Below the pieces are notes generated by a model. It had not been told where the DNA came from. It did not search any database and saw only the letters and a program-made list of their open reading frames with translations. This document shows, in pieces, positions 6,294-6,528 of a stretch of 6,528 nt of DNA. Position 1 is the first letter of the stretch; each line of letters starts with the position of its first letter. Origin of the DNA: Lachnoclostridium sp. UBA7482 (lineage in GTDB: Bacteria; Bacillota; Clostridia; Lachnospirales; Lachnospiraceae); assembly GCA_002479645.1 (NCBI GenBank), contig DLOO01000072.1:1-6528 (forward strand), in the 5' to 3' direction. Position numbers and translations under genes: made by a program.

Positions 6294-6528
6294 ACACAAT
6301 TTTTAAGCAGGGACATGTCGTTGACCCGTCCTGCGGTCTGGATGAGGTTTGTGACCTTTTGGTCGAAGACGGTAAGATTGTGGAGATTGCAAAGAACATC
6401 GAAGCGGGACCGGATTGCAGGGAAATCCTCTGTAAGGACAACTATATTTTCCCGGGATTTATCGATTTGCATGTACATTTGAGAGATCCGGGTCTTACGG
6501 AGAAGGAGACGCTTGCAACAGGAACGGC
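6290..6528 (+). CDS. pyrC: Dihydroorotase, N-terminal part, cut by the window edge
   Basis: Only the first 79 codons are present; the frame is open to the end of the window. Dihydroorotase interconverts carbamoyl aspartate and dihydroorotate, the third step of de novo pyrimidine synthesis, in the cytoplasm. The visible part holds the N-terminal beta-sandwich strands of the amidohydrolase fold (KQGHVVDPSCGLDEVCDLLV and DGKIVEIAKNI) and then the metal-binding strand FPGFIDLHVHLRDPGLTEKE. In that strand, H61 and H63 are the expected zinc ligands and R65 a substrate-binding residue. HVHLRDPG followed by TEKE is typical of class I (Bacillus PyrC-type) dihydroorotases rather than other cyclic amidases such as allantoinase or dihydropyrimidinase, although the missing part would be needed to exclude an inactive paralogue. 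Translation is probably coupled to thiN through the ATGA overlap. Confidence 0.9.
   Translation, partial: MNTIFKQGHVVDPSCGLDEVCDLLVEDGKIVEIAKNIEAGPDCREILCKDNYIFPGFIDLHVHLRDPGLTEKETLATGT

Overview
The window reads as chromosomal housekeeping DNA from a Clostridia-type Firmicute, most likely a Lachnospiraceae member. The grounds are a SCIFF-peptide radical SAM maturase, a marker nearly confined to Clostridia, next to a fused SecDF, plus a RecJ with clostridial-style motifs (GDYDVDGVCGTY, DGYGIS). Base composition is moderate, Shine-Dalgarno sites are strong, and all five genes lie on the + strand with short gaps.

Layout: (1) 30-1445, scfB, the thioether-forming radical SAM/SPASM maturase for the SCIFF ranthipeptide, starting at TTG; its precursor gene scfA should lie just left of the window. 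(2) 1491-3746, secDF, a fusion of the two Sec accessory subunits, 45 bp downstream of scfB. (3) 3747-3850, a 104-bp gap with a strong GC hairpin and a short T-rich tail, probably a terminator. (4) 3851-5599, recJ, a single-strand DNA exonuclease. (5) 5637-6293, thiamine pyrophosphokinase, with its start set at an internal ATG that has a strong RBS. (6) 6290-6528, the start of dihydroorotase pyrC, overlapping the previous gene by ATGA and cut by the window edge.

There appear to be two transcription units: (scfA)-scfB-secDF, ending at the hairpin, and recJ-thiN-pyrC, with the last two translationally coupled. The first pairs a peptide-modifying enzyme with Sec export machinery. The second strings together DNA repair, thiamine cofactor activation and pyrimidine synthesis, which share no obvious pathway.

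I found no mobile element, CRISPR array, tRNA, rRNA or convincing new system. The least understood item is the SCIFF peptide system, whose enzyme chemistry is known but whose biological role is not settled. The most interesting sequence details are an Ala in SecF where an intramembrane Asp is usual, a 24-nt-phase repeat near the start of scfB, the thiN-pyrC overlap, and the apparent replacement of the neighbours usually seen after recJ.
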